Below are positions 24,363 to 32,102 of a DNA stretch of 61,729 nucleotides, in pieces. Source of the DNA: an uncultured Pelagibacteraceae bacterium (GTDB lineage Bacteria; Pseudomonadota; Alphaproteobacteria; Pelagibacterales; Pelagibacteraceae); contig CABYDS010000006.1 of NCBI GenBank assembly GCA_902517745.1, positions 1-61,729 of the forward strand, written 5' to 3'. The position numbers and the translations under genes are program-made. Position 1 is the first letter of the stretch. Every line of letters begins with the position of its first letter. Below the pieces are notes generated by a model, which was not told where the DNA came from, searched no databases, and saw only the letters and a program-made list of their open reading frames with translations.

Positions 24363-25235
24363 CTAATTTGTTGCACTTTTTTTTTTCATAAGTGAAAGAA
24401 ATTGTATTAAAACTGCAAATATCACTATTAAACCACCAATTAAAACGCTGGTTGGAGGATTTTCATTTATAAACATCCAGGCCCAAAAAGGTCCTAAAAC
24501 TGCCTCTGATAACATTATGATTCCAACTAAGGCTGAAGGTGTAGATCTTGCACCGATTGTAATAAAAATAAAACCAAAACCAAGTTGGAAAAAACCAGCT
24601 AAAAATCCCAAAAAAATGTCATTTAAAGATATAAAGATCGTTTTAGACATAAAATATCCAATGATCAAAGCAATAACACCTGCAATAAATTGTAATGGAA
24701 CCATATCTACACTTGGAAATTTTCTAACTATTAAAATTAATGTTGCGAATGATATTGGCATAATAAAAGCAGCAATATTTCCACTCATTTGTCCAATTGT
24801 TAATGAGCTTCCAACCATCAAAATTATTCCTGAAATTGCTAAAACTATAGAAGTTAATGTTATTAAGTTTATTTTTTCTTTTAAAAATATATATCCAAAG
24901 ATTGCTAAAAATAATGTTTGGGTTTGAATTATAAAATTAGTATTTGCTACAGTAGTATTATACATCGCAAAAACATAACCACTAAAGCCACAGGCAAGTA
25001 TAATGCCTCCAATAAGACCAGGGATTCCAGATTTATAAAATGCCGAAATAAAATTTTGCTTATAACTAATAATTAGAAAGATCAGAACTACAATTATAAA
25101 AAAAACTGATCTCCAAAATAGAATCTGCCATAGAGTGGAGCCTTCGAAAGATTTGACTATCAACCCTCCAAAACTTAAACTGAAAGCACCAAAAAAAATC
25201 AAAAGCGGTCCTGGTAATTTTGTAATTAAATTCAT
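24363..25235 (-). CDS. DMT-superfamily transporter, EamA type
   Basis: A 290-residue protein with ten predicted membrane helices in two EamA repeats (NTNFIIQTQTLFLAIFGYIFLKE near residue 100; PSALVGIIMLSEAVLGPFWAW near residue 235). Its start overlaps the pxpC stop by four bases (ATGA), so it belongs to the pxpB-pxpC operon. Inference: it moves 5-oxoproline, glutamate or a related metabolite. Its stop lies about 23 bases from the gcv promoter, so its 3' end and that promoter region nearly touch. Confidence 0.85.
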   Translation of the reverse strand: MNLITKLPGPLLIFFGAFSLSFGGLIVKSFEGSTLWQILFWRSVFFIIVVLIFLIISYKQNFISAFYKSGIPGLIGGIILACGFSGYVFAMYNTTVANTNFIIQTQTLFLAIFGYIFLKEKINLITLTSIVLAISGIILMVGSSLTIGQMSGNIAAFIMPISFATLILIVRKFPSVDMVPLQFIAGVIALIIGYFMSKTIFISLNDIFLGFLAGFFQLGFGFIFITIGARSTPSALVGIIMLSEAVLGPFWAWMFINENPPTSVLIGGLIVIFAVLIQFLSLMKKKSATN

Positions 25236-26188
25236 TTAATTTGAGAAATAATATTATTAGTCTCCATCTGATAAAGTTTATATAATGTTTCAGCATCCTC
25301 TAAACTTACATCTTTAAATTTAATATTAGATCCTGGTGTTAATTGTACCAGTCGATCATAGTCAGCAGATATGACGGTTGCAATCTTCGGATATCCACCA
25401 ATAGTCCCATGATCTGATAACATAATTATTGGATCTCCAGCAGATGTTATTTGAATTACACCTTTTACCAAACCTTCAGATTTTATATTAGGATCAACGA
25501 TATTTTCAATTTTTGGACCTTCTAATCTCATACCCATCCTGTCTGAAAGTTTTGTAATTTTAAAACTTTCTTTAAAGAATTTATTTTGTGAAGACTCAGA
25601 AAAATAATCATAGTTTGTGCCTTTAATGACCCTTATATTTTCAATAGTGCTACCTAAGTAATCAAGTTTTCTTTTGTTAAAAGAATTATTAATATCAATT
25701 ATTTCAATTTCTAAATCTTTAGAAAATTTATTACCGTTATTTGGTCCAATTTGAGCTTGTGTATTTATTGAACAGCTTCCCCAATAATAATCAACACCAA
25801 AGGTTCCATTAATCGAAAAATATCCATAAACAGACTTGTTGGTTGAATGAATATCGACTTCATCACCATTTTTTAACAAATAACATTGGTAGGAATTGCC
25901 ATCAATAACACCTTCTTTTGTTATAATTTTAAATGATACATTTCCAGAAATACAAAAAAAAATATCTTTTCCGAAATACTTTAAATGCGGGCCTTGATAA
26001 GCAAATTCTATTACCGGTGAATTGTAATCATTTTGTAGAAGTGAGTTTAACAATTGAAAATTTCTTTTATCCATCGCTCCACTAAAAGGAATACCAATAT
26101 GATATAAATTATTTCTTCCTAAGTCTTGATATGTGGTGTTGATACCAGCTCTTAAAATTTTAAAGTAGTTTCTATCTTTTGATTTCAT
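25232..26188 (-). CDS. pxpC: 5-oxoprolinase subunit C
   Basis: A 318-residue protein of the biotin-dependent-carboxyltransferase-like (KipA/PxpC) family: ILRAGINTTYQDLGRNNLYH at the N-terminus, GIPFSGAMDKRNF, PVIEFAYQGP, SDRMGMRLEGP near residue 225, and a C-terminal IMLSDHGTIGGYPKIATVI. With PxpA and PxpB it forms the ATP-dependent enzyme turning 5-oxoproline into glutamate. It overlaps pxpB by 17 bases and the DMT gene by 4. Confidence 0.92.
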   Translation of the reverse strand: MKSKDRNYFKILRAGINTTYQDLGRNNLYHIGIPFSGAMDKRNFQLLNSLLQNDYNSPVIEFAYQGPHLKYFGKDIFFCISGNVSFKIITKEGVIDGNSYQCYLLKNGDEVDIHSTNKSVYGYFSINGTFGVDYYWGSCSINTQAQIGPNNGNKFSKDLEIEIIDINNSFNKRKLDYLGSTIENIRVIKGTNYDYFSESSQNKFFKESFKITKLSDRMGMRLEGPKIENIVDPNIKSEGLVKGVIQITSAGDPIIMLSDHGTIGGYPKIATVISADYDRLVQLTPGSNIKFKDVSLEDAETLYKLYQMETNNIISQIK

Positions 26189-26846
26189 TATATTGATCTA
26201 AAGTTATTCTATAAAATTTTATAGTATCTCCTGGATTAACAAGATTAGGGTTTGATTGATTAGATGTGTCGAAAATATTTTGTGGTGTATTTCCCAAAAT
26301 ATTCCATCCCCCAGGTGTTTCAAAAGTATATATGTTGCAAAATTGTTCCGTTATTCCAACTGAACCTTTTGGAACTTTAACTCTTGGTGTTTCTAATCTT
26401 TTTAATCTCATATCCTTTTCAAGATCACCGAGAAAAGGCATGCCAGCCACAAATCCTGTCATATAACAAAAGTAATTTTTGCTAAAAAATTTTTCTAGGA
26501 TTATTTCTGATTTTAATTTTAATTTATTTTCAACTCTTTTAATATCTAATGCAAAATTATTATCACAACACACAGGAATTTCGATTAAGTTTTTTTCTAA
26601 TTTATTGTTTTCTTTAATCTCTATATTTTCAATTTTTTTTTTTAAAGATAAAAAAGAATGTATATTTAAATCATATGAAATTATTAATTTATTATAAGAT
26701 GGAGTTAAGTTTGTAATACCTTTTAAATTTAATTTTTTTATATGGTAAAAATATTTGATAACATTTGAATTAATTTCTTGATTTACATCACTTCCAAAAT
26801 CGCAATACAAAGCTGCGTCACCAAGATTTAATATATTTTTTATCAT
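26172..26846 (-). CDS. pxpB: 5-oxoprolinase subunit B
   Basis: A 224-residue protein of the KipI/PxpB family, with IPVCCDNNFALDI near residue 92, FCYMTGFVAGMPFLGDL near residue 128, LETPRVKVPKGSVGI, and the C-terminal FETPGGWNILGNTP and VNPGDTIKFYRI. It works as the partner of PxpC. It is transcribed away from pxpA across a 27-base spacer, so the three subunits come from two divergent units. Confidence 0.92.
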   Translation of the reverse strand: MIKNILNLGDAALYCDFGSDVNQEINSNVIKYFYHIKKLNLKGITNLTPSYNKLIISYDLNIHSFLSLKKKIENIEIKENNKLEKNLIEIPVCCDNNFALDIKRVENKLKLKSEIILEKFFSKNYFCYMTGFVAGMPFLGDLEKDMRLKRLETPRVKVPKGSVGITEQFCNIYTFETPGGWNILGNTPQNIFDTSNQSNPNLVNPGDTIKFYRITLDQYNEIKR

Positions 26847-26873
26847 ACCATGTTATACTTATGATTTATTAGT
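26847..26873. promoter_or_regulatory. 27-bp divergent promoter between pxpB and pxpA
   Basis: TG-T-TATACT (26851-26859) is an extended -10 on the + strand, ending 14 bases before the pxpA ATG. The same bases read in reverse give TATAAC (26857-26852) ending 5 bases before the pxpB ATG. The two -10 elements overlap almost completely, and both mRNAs would have leaders of about 0-8 bases. No Shine-Dalgarno is visible for either gene. Confidence 0.45.
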
Positions 26874-27647
26874 ATGGAAATTAATATCAATTGTGATTTG
26901 GGTGAAAAATCAAAGCATCATTCAGATGAAAATGATCCAAAATTACTGGAAATTGTCAATTCAGCTAATGTTGCTTGTGGTTATCATGCTGGTGATGAAG
27001 ATAGCATGAACCAAGTTGTAAAAATTTGTAAGAAAAACGGTGTGAGCATAGGTGCGCATCCATCATTTAATGATCCAGAAAACTTTGGACGTAAAAGACT
27101 AAATTTATCGTCAGATGAAATAAATAAATTGTTAATTGATCAGTATGAAATTTTACAAAATATAGCTGAAAAACATGGTGAAATCGTTACACATATTAAA
27201 CCACATGGTGCATTAAATAATATGGCTTGCGAGGATATTGAGCTTGCAACTATCATTGCAAAATCAATCTGCAATTTTAATAAAGATTTAATCTATTTGG
27301 TACCGACAGGTTCAAAAATGGAAGAGGCTGCAAAGAAATTTGATATGAAGATAGCATGTGAAATTTTTGCCGATAGAAATTATGAAGATAATGGAAATTT
27401 AGTGTCTAGAAAAGAGCCACATGCACTTATTACAGATCCAGATAAAGCAAAAAGTCACGTTTTAAGCATGGTTCAGAACCAGGCCATTAATTGTCACAGC
27501 GGAAAGCAAATACCTTGTGAAATAGACTCTGTGTGCATACATGGGGATAATGAAAGTTCACTATCTACAGCTATATCTATAAAAAATAATTTAATAGATA
27601 ATGGCTTAGAGCTAAAAACACTAACTAACTTAAGGAAATTTAAATAA
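26874..27647 (+). CDS. pxpA: 5-oxoprolinase subunit A (LamB/YcsF family)
   Basis: A 257-residue protein with the family start INCDLGEKSKHHSDENDPKL, NVACGYHAGDED near residue 32, GAHPSFNDPENFGR, HIKPHGALNN, the catalytic-region FADRNYEDNGNLV, and CIHGDNESSL near the C-terminus. It provides the ATP-dependent ring opening of 5-oxoproline together with PxpBC. Its stop overlaps the start of the next gene by one base (TAATG), so a TPR protein is translationally coupled to it. Confidence 0.93.
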   Translation: MEININCDLGEKSKHHSDENDPKLLEIVNSANVACGYHAGDEDSMNQVVKICKKNGVSIGAHPSFNDPENFGRKRLNLSSDEINKLLIDQYEILQNIAEKHGEIVTHIKPHGALNNMACEDIELATIIAKSICNFNKDLIYLVPTGSKMEEAAKKFDMKIACEIFADRNYEDNGNLVSRKEPHALITDPDKAKSHVLSMVQNQAINCHSGKQIPCEIDSVCIHGDNESSLSTAISIKNNLIDNGLELKTLTNLRKFK

Positions 27648-28132
27648 TGATAAAAAAAATATTTTTTTCAATGTTCTTTTTAATTTTTTTAGCAGGAACA
27701 TCTTTTGCTGCTGGTTCAAGTGATTCAGGATCAAAAAAAACTTTATATGATAAAGCTGTGGAGCAGATAAAAATTGCAAAAAAATTAGAAAAAAAAGGGA
27801 AGACCGAAAAAGCAATTAAAAGATACGAGCGAGCTATAAAGTTTTTGTTAAAATCTAATAAAAAGAAACCTAATAAAGCAGATACCTTAAACTATCTTGG
27901 ATTTGCTACTAGAAAAGTTGGTGATTTTGAAAATGGAGAAAAATATTATCTTCAAGGTCTAGCAATTGAACCAAACCATATAGGAATTAACGAATATCTT
28001 GGTGAGTTATATGTTGCAACAAATAGAATGGACTTAGCAAAAGAAAGATTGAGTATTCTTGAGAAATGTAATTGTAAAGAATACAATCAGCTGAAAGGTG
28101 TTATTGACGGGTCTAAAAAATCAAAATACTAG
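27647..28132 (+). CDS. Exported TPR-repeat protein
   Basis: A 161-residue protein with a signal peptide (cleavage probably after FAAG near residue 23), then tetratricopeptide repeats: YDKAVEQIKIAKKLEKKG, ADTLNYLGFATRKVGDFENG and NEYLGELYVATNRMDLAKE. The C-terminal CNCKEYNQL contributes two cysteines. It is probably a periplasmic protein-interaction factor. It is coupled to pxpA and shares its stop (CTAG) with the convergent dctM gene. No specific role can be assigned. Confidence 0.8.
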   Translation: MIKKIFFSMFFLIFLAGTSFAAGSSDSGSKKTLYDKAVEQIKIAKKLEKKGKTEKAIKRYERAIKFLLKSNKKKPNKADTLNYLGFATRKVGDFENGEKYYLQGLAIEPNHIGINEYLGELYVATNRMDLAKERLSILEKCNCKEYNQLKGVIDGSKKSKY

Positions 28133-29439
28133 TTTATATTTTTTATCATTTGATCAGGCATCCAAAGAGCAATTTCTGGAAATAATACAACTAAGATAAC
28201 GGCAAATATCATTAGCAAGAAGAGTGGAAACGCACTTCTTGCTATATACCCCATATCCTTATTAGCCATACCCTGAAGAACAAAAAGATTAAAGCCAACT
28301 GGTGGAGTGATCTGAGCCATTTCGACAACAATAACTAGAAAGACACCAAACCAAATCATATCAAAACCTGCTTGTCTAATCATTGGTTCAATTATAGCCA
28401 TTGTTAAAACCACAGCAGAAATACCATCAAGAAACATTCCAAGAATTATATAAAAGATCATTAAAACGAAAATTAAAATATATGGAGAAAGTTCCATTCC
28501 TTCAATCCATAGAGCAAGATTTCTTGGCAATCCTGTAAAGCCCATTGCCAAAGATAAAAAAGTGGCTCCAGCTAATATAAAAGCTATCATGCAAGAAGTT
28601 TTAGTAGCTCCCAAGAGTGACTCTTTAAATGTTTTTAAAGACAAACTCTTTTGAAAGTATGATAAAATTAATGCACCTACTACGCCCAAAGAAGCTGCTT
28701 CGGTTGCGGTTGCTATACCAGTATAAATTGAGCCAATAACTGAAACTATTAATAATATTACAGGTATCAGTTTTCCTGATTTCCTTACCTTTTCCATAAG
28801 TGAGAAGTCTTGTTTAAAAGTAGGCATGGATTTTTTATTTATTAACGACCAAATCATTACATATGTCATAAAGATCAACGCAATCATTATTCCTGGGACA
28901 ATTCCTGCAATAAATAGTTTTGCTATTGATTCTTGGACAGTCACACCATAAATAATTAAAATAATTGAAGGTGGAATTAGAAGACCCAGCGTTCCTGAAC
29001 CAGCTAAACTTCCAAGTAGAATACTCTCTGGATATTTTCTTTTTCTTAGTTCTGGAATTGACATTTTTCCTACTGTAGCAACAGTTGCTGCAGAAGATCC
29101 AGAAATAGCTGCAAATAAAGCACATCCAACTACGTTAACATGCACTAAGCCACCGGGTAGTTTCTGCATCCATGGGGATAATCCTTCAAATAAATTTTCA
29201 GATAACTTCGTACGAAATAAAATTTCTCCCATCCAAACAAATAAAGGAAGTGCAGTTAAAGTCCATGAGGATGAGGCTCCCCAAATTGTTGTTGCCATCG
29301 CATCACCAACTGGCCTTGTGGTGAACAGGATCATTCCTATAGATGAAACGCCAACCATGCTTATAGCAACCCAAATTCCTGAGCCTAAAAATATCAAGAG
29401 AACACTTATGAAAAATATAGTAAGTAAAATTTCAGTCAT
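28129..29439 (-). CDS. dctM: TRAP transporter, large permease subunit
   Basis: A 436-residue protein with about twelve hydrophobic segments and the DctM pattern: PLFVWMGEILFRTKLSENLFEG near residue 65, SGSSAATVATVGKMSIPELRKR near residue 113, GSGTLGLLIPPSIILIIYG, and a C-terminal AQITPPVGFNLFVLQG. It is the ion-coupled translocation subunit in the inner membrane, working with DctQ and the binding protein. It overlaps dctQ by 8 bases. The ligand is not evident; the overall pattern suits an organic acid or keto acid. Confidence 0.93.
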   Translation of the reverse strand: MTEILLTIFFISVLLIFLGSGIWVAISMVGVSSIGMILFTTRPVGDAMATTIWGASSSWTLTALPLFVWMGEILFRTKLSENLFEGLSPWMQKLPGGLVHVNVVGCALFAAISGSSAATVATVGKMSIPELRKRKYPESILLGSLAGSGTLGLLIPPSIILIIYGVTVQESIAKLFIAGIVPGIMIALIFMTYVMIWSLINKKSMPTFKQDFSLMEKVRKSGKLIPVILLIVSVIGSIYTGIATATEAASLGVVGALILSYFQKSLSLKTFKESLLGATKTSCMIAFILAGATFLSLAMGFTGLPRNLALWIEGMELSPYILIFVLMIFYIILGMFLDGISAVVLTMAIIEPMIRQAGFDMIWFGVFLVIVVEMAQITPPVGFNLFVLQGMANKDMGYIARSAFPLFLLMIFAVILVVLFPEIALWMPDQMIKNIN

Positions 29440-29923
29440 TTTTTTTTGTTTGTATTTTCAAAACTAATTGATGAGATACACATATGAAAAATATTAGTGA
29501 TCCTAAAGCAACACTTGATTGTGGTATCCAAATTAAAATTTCGTCAGCTCCTTCACTTCTCTCTTGAAATTCATAAGATATTTTTAGCATTTTCAAAAAA
29601 TAGAATGCTAGATAGCCAGAAAATATAGTTGCAACTATCAAACTCCATAATTCCAAAAATCTCTTTTTAATCCCAGTAGCTTTTTCTAAAAATAAAGTAA
29701 TTCTAATGTGACCACCTTCTACGAAAGTATAAGATAAAGCAAAAAAAGATGAGGCAGCCATACAATATCCAGAATATTCAGCTAGGCCTCTTATATAAAA
29801 ACCAAATATTCTTGATGAAATTCCAATTAAAATAAAAACTGCAACCAAGATAAGAAAGAATGCAGCGATATAGCCTGAGTAACTATAAAGATTATTTAGA
29901 AATTTATTGACTTTAGTAAACAT
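29432..29923 (-). CDS. dctQ: TRAP transporter, small permease subunit
   Basis: A 163-residue protein with four membrane segments and the DctQ signature around RGLAEYSGYCMAASSFFALSY, GGHIRITLFLE, and a short cytoplasmic end. The ATG lies two bases beyond the stem of a terminator-type hairpin that fills the place of a Shine-Dalgarno, and no other start codon is suitable before the first helix. Translation is therefore probably low or dependent on RNA processing or unfolding. Confidence 0.9.
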   Translation of the reverse strand: MFTKVNKFLNNLYSYSGYIAAFFLILVAVFILIGISSRIFGFYIRGLAEYSGYCMAASSFFALSYTFVEGGHIRITLFLEKATGIKKRFLELWSLIVATIFSGYLAFYFLKMLKISYEFQERSEGADEILIWIPQSSVALGSLIFFICVSHQLVLKIQTKKND

Positions 29924-29925
29924 AT

Positions 29926-29952
29926 AAAAAGGCCGTTTAACACGGCCTTTTT
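29926..29952 (-). terminator. Intra-operon terminator/attenuator between dctP and dctQ
   Basis: AAAAAGGCCGT (29926-29936) and ACGGCCTTTTT (29942-29952) are perfect inverted repeats around a 5-base loop. On the minus strand the stem ends in TTTTT, as in an intrinsic terminator. It lies 12 bases after the dctP stop and 2 bases before the dctQ ATG, so it should lower expression of the permease genes relative to the binding protein. Confidence 0.9.
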
Positions 29953-29964
29953 AATTATAATGAT

Positions 29965-30936
29965 TTAATTATAAGCAGCAAGAACACTAGCACCTCTATC
30001 GCCAGCTTTTTTCTTCCATTCTTCTGCCATTGTAGCACCAACTTTTTTGAAATGACTTTCAAGGGCTGCATTTACTTTGCCTACTTTCATTCCAGCATCA
30101 GCTAGAGCTTTTTTATCAGCAACATTTCCTTTTTTTGAAAGTGCCCAACCTTTTTTCTCAGCAATTGCCGCCTCTTCCATTATCATTTTTTGTGTAGCTT
30201 TATCTAAATTATTCCAAGAACCTCTGTGAGCTACAATCATATTTTTTGGAAACCAAGCTGCAATATCATAAAAATACTTTACTCCATTTTCCCAAATTTT
30301 ACTGTTCTTACCAGTAGTTGGTGAAGTAATCATACTTTCAACCGCACCGGTTGAGAATGCTTGACTTATTTCAGCTGCTTCAATTTTTGTAGGAGCCATA
30401 CCTGTCAACTCAGCCATTCTAATAGTTGCAGAATTATATGCTCTAAATTTTAAACCTTTTAAATCAGCAACACTGTTAATCTCTTTTTTACTATAAAGAC
30501 CTTGCGCAGGCCATGGAACAGCATATAAAAATACAAGACCTTTTTGATCTAACCCTTTAATTATTGCAGGCTTAGATGCTTGATACAATTTCATAGCATC
30601 ATCATAAGATGTCGCAAGAAATGGTTGTGAATCAATCTCTAATAACGGATCCTCTTTACCTAGAGCCGACATAAATCTCTCACCAATTTGAGCTTGTCCA
30701 GTTCTAACAGCTCTAAATATTTCTCCACCTTTAAATAGAGATCCACCTGGGTGAGTTACTATTGTTAATTTTCCCCCACTTTTTTCTGAAACATTTTTAG
30801 CAAATTCAGCTGCATTAGCAGAATGGAAGTTGCTTGCACCATATGCTAGTGCCATATCCCATTTTTCTGCAGCAAAAGCATTAGCAGTTAAAAGAACAGA
30901 AAATAAAACAGAGAGCAAAATTTTGAAAAGTTTCAT
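29965..30936 (-). CDS. dctP: TRAP transporter, periplasmic substrate-binding protein
   Basis: A 323-residue protein with a signal peptide ending ANAFAA (about residue 23), followed by the DctP fold: MALAYGASNFHSANAAEFA, GGEIFRAVRTGQAQIGE, the hinge-region GLKFRAYNSATIRMAELTG with its conserved Arg (carboxylate ligand), and EISQAFSTGAVESMITSP. It captures a carboxylate-type solute for DctQM. A strong GGAGGA ribosome-binding site precedes the ATG. A terminator right after it suggests it is made in excess over the permeases. Confidence 0.93.
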   Translation of the reverse strand: MKLFKILLSVLFSVLLTANAFAAEKWDMALAYGASNFHSANAAEFAKNVSEKSGGKLTIVTHPGGSLFKGGEIFRAVRTGQAQIGERFMSALGKEDPLLEIDSQPFLATSYDDAMKLYQASKPAIIKGLDQKGLVFLYAVPWPAQGLYSKKEINSVADLKGLKFRAYNSATIRMAELTGMAPTKIEAAEISQAFSTGAVESMITSPTTGKNSKIWENGVKYFYDIAAWFPKNMIVAHRGSWNNLDKATQKMIMEEAAIAEKKGWALSKKGNVADKKALADAGMKVGKVNAALESHFKKVGATMAEEWKKKAGDRGASVLAAYN

Positions 30937-31048
30937 AAATCCTCCATATTTTTAAAAAACATATCTCATTATGTATTAAAACTTAAATCAATAAAAATTT
31001 TTGATGTTTTATTGAAATATAATAAATAATTACTATTATAATAGCATC

Positions 31049-31660
31049 TTGATAGAACAATCACTCATTTTACTGCAAATTATATTTATAGATATTATTC
31101 TAGCTGCAGATAATGCAATAATAATAGGATTGATTGCTGCTAATTTCGTTCCAAAAAATAGAAAAAAGATAATATTTTGGGGAGTAGTTGGTGCGTTAGT
31201 TTTCAAAGTTATATTTGCAATATTTGCAACATATTTATTTAAGTTTTACTTCATTAAAATTCTTGGTGGATTACTTTTAATTTGGATTGTTAATGACTTA
31301 AGAAAAGATTTATTTGAAATTCAAAAAATTAAGTCTCCTAAAAAGAAATCTATGGAACCTTCATTTATCAAAAGTATTTACAAAGTGTTATTTGCAGATA
31401 TTACGATTAGTTTTGATAACGTTATTGGCGTTGTGGGTGCGGCCAAAGGTAATTTTGGTTTTATGATTTTTGGCTTAGTATTATCAGTAGTTCTTACTGG
31501 AGCCTTAGCCACTTATTTAGCAAATTATATACAAAAACATTTGTGGATAGCTTATATAGGTTTAGGCTTTATACTATTGGTTGCTATTCAATTAGTAATA
31601 GGCGGGCTAGTCGATTTAGAAATTTTAAATATTAACGAAAAATATATAAAGTATTTCTAA
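31049..31660 (+). CDS. TerC-family membrane protein
   Basis: A 203-residue protein with about six to seven hydrophobic segments and the paired acidic signatures DIILAADNAIIIGL near residue 16 and DITISFDNVIGVVGAA near residue 115, which define TerC-family (YjbE/Alx-like) proteins. Relatives export manganese or calcium ions. The only suitable start is a TTG, which sits 6 bases after a perfect TATAAT (31037-31042), so the mRNA may be leaderless. Its end is 2 bases from the convergent gloA stop. Confidence 0.85.
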   Translation: MIEQSLILLQIIFIDIILAADNAIIIGLIAANFVPKNRKKIIFWGVVGALVFKVIFAIFATYLFKFYFIKILGGLLLIWIVNDLRKDLFEIQKIKSPKKKSMEPSFIKSIYKVLFADITISFDNVIGVVGAAKGNFGFMIFGLVLSVVLTGALATYLANYIQKHLWIAYIGLGFILLVAIQLVIGGLVDLEILNINEKYIKYF

Positions 31661-31662
31661 TA

Positions 31663-32082
31663 TTACCAAGTTCCGGTATTTTCCATCGATGACCAAGGCT
31701 CTTTAGGGGGAAGATTGCCTTCCTGAAGTATTTCAATTGATATTTTATCTGGTGATTTCACAAATGCCATATGACCATCTCTAGGTGGTCTATTAATTGT
31801 ATAACCCATATCCATCAGTCTTTGACATATTTCGTATATATTTTTAACTCTATAAGCTAAGTGACCAAAATTTCTAGATCCCCCTCCTAAATTGTCACCG
31901 TCCCAATTATAAGTTAGTTCAATTTCTGCATTATTGTCGTTTGGTGCAGCTAAAAAAATTAATGTATATCTGCCTTTTTCATTTTCCATTCTTTTTGTCT
32001 CTTTTAAACCCAGTCCATCACAAAAAAATTTTAACGACTCCTGAATATTGGAAATTCTGATCATTGTGTGTAAGTATTTCAT
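31663..32082 (-). CDS. gloA: Lactoylglutathione lyase (glyoxalase I), VOC family
   Basis: A 139-residue protein closely following GloA: KYLHTMIRI with metal ligand His5, NAEIELTYNW with Glu55, FGHLAYRV with His74, and KISIEILQE with Glu117, so all four metal ligands are present. It isomerises the methylglyoxal-glutathione hemithioacetal to lactoylglutathione, consistent with glutathione synthesis (gshB) in the same genome. It is the last gene of a long minus-strand block, 20 bases after guaA. Confidence 0.93.
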   Translation of the reverse strand: MKYLHTMIRISNIQESLKFFCDGLGLKETKRMENEKGRYTLIFLAAPNDNNAEIELTYNWDGDNLGGGSRNFGHLAYRVKNIYEICQRLMDMGYTINRPPRDGHMAFVKSPDKISIEILQEGNLPPKEPWSSMENTGTW

Positions 32083-32102
32083 AATAAAATTATAATTTAT
32101 TT

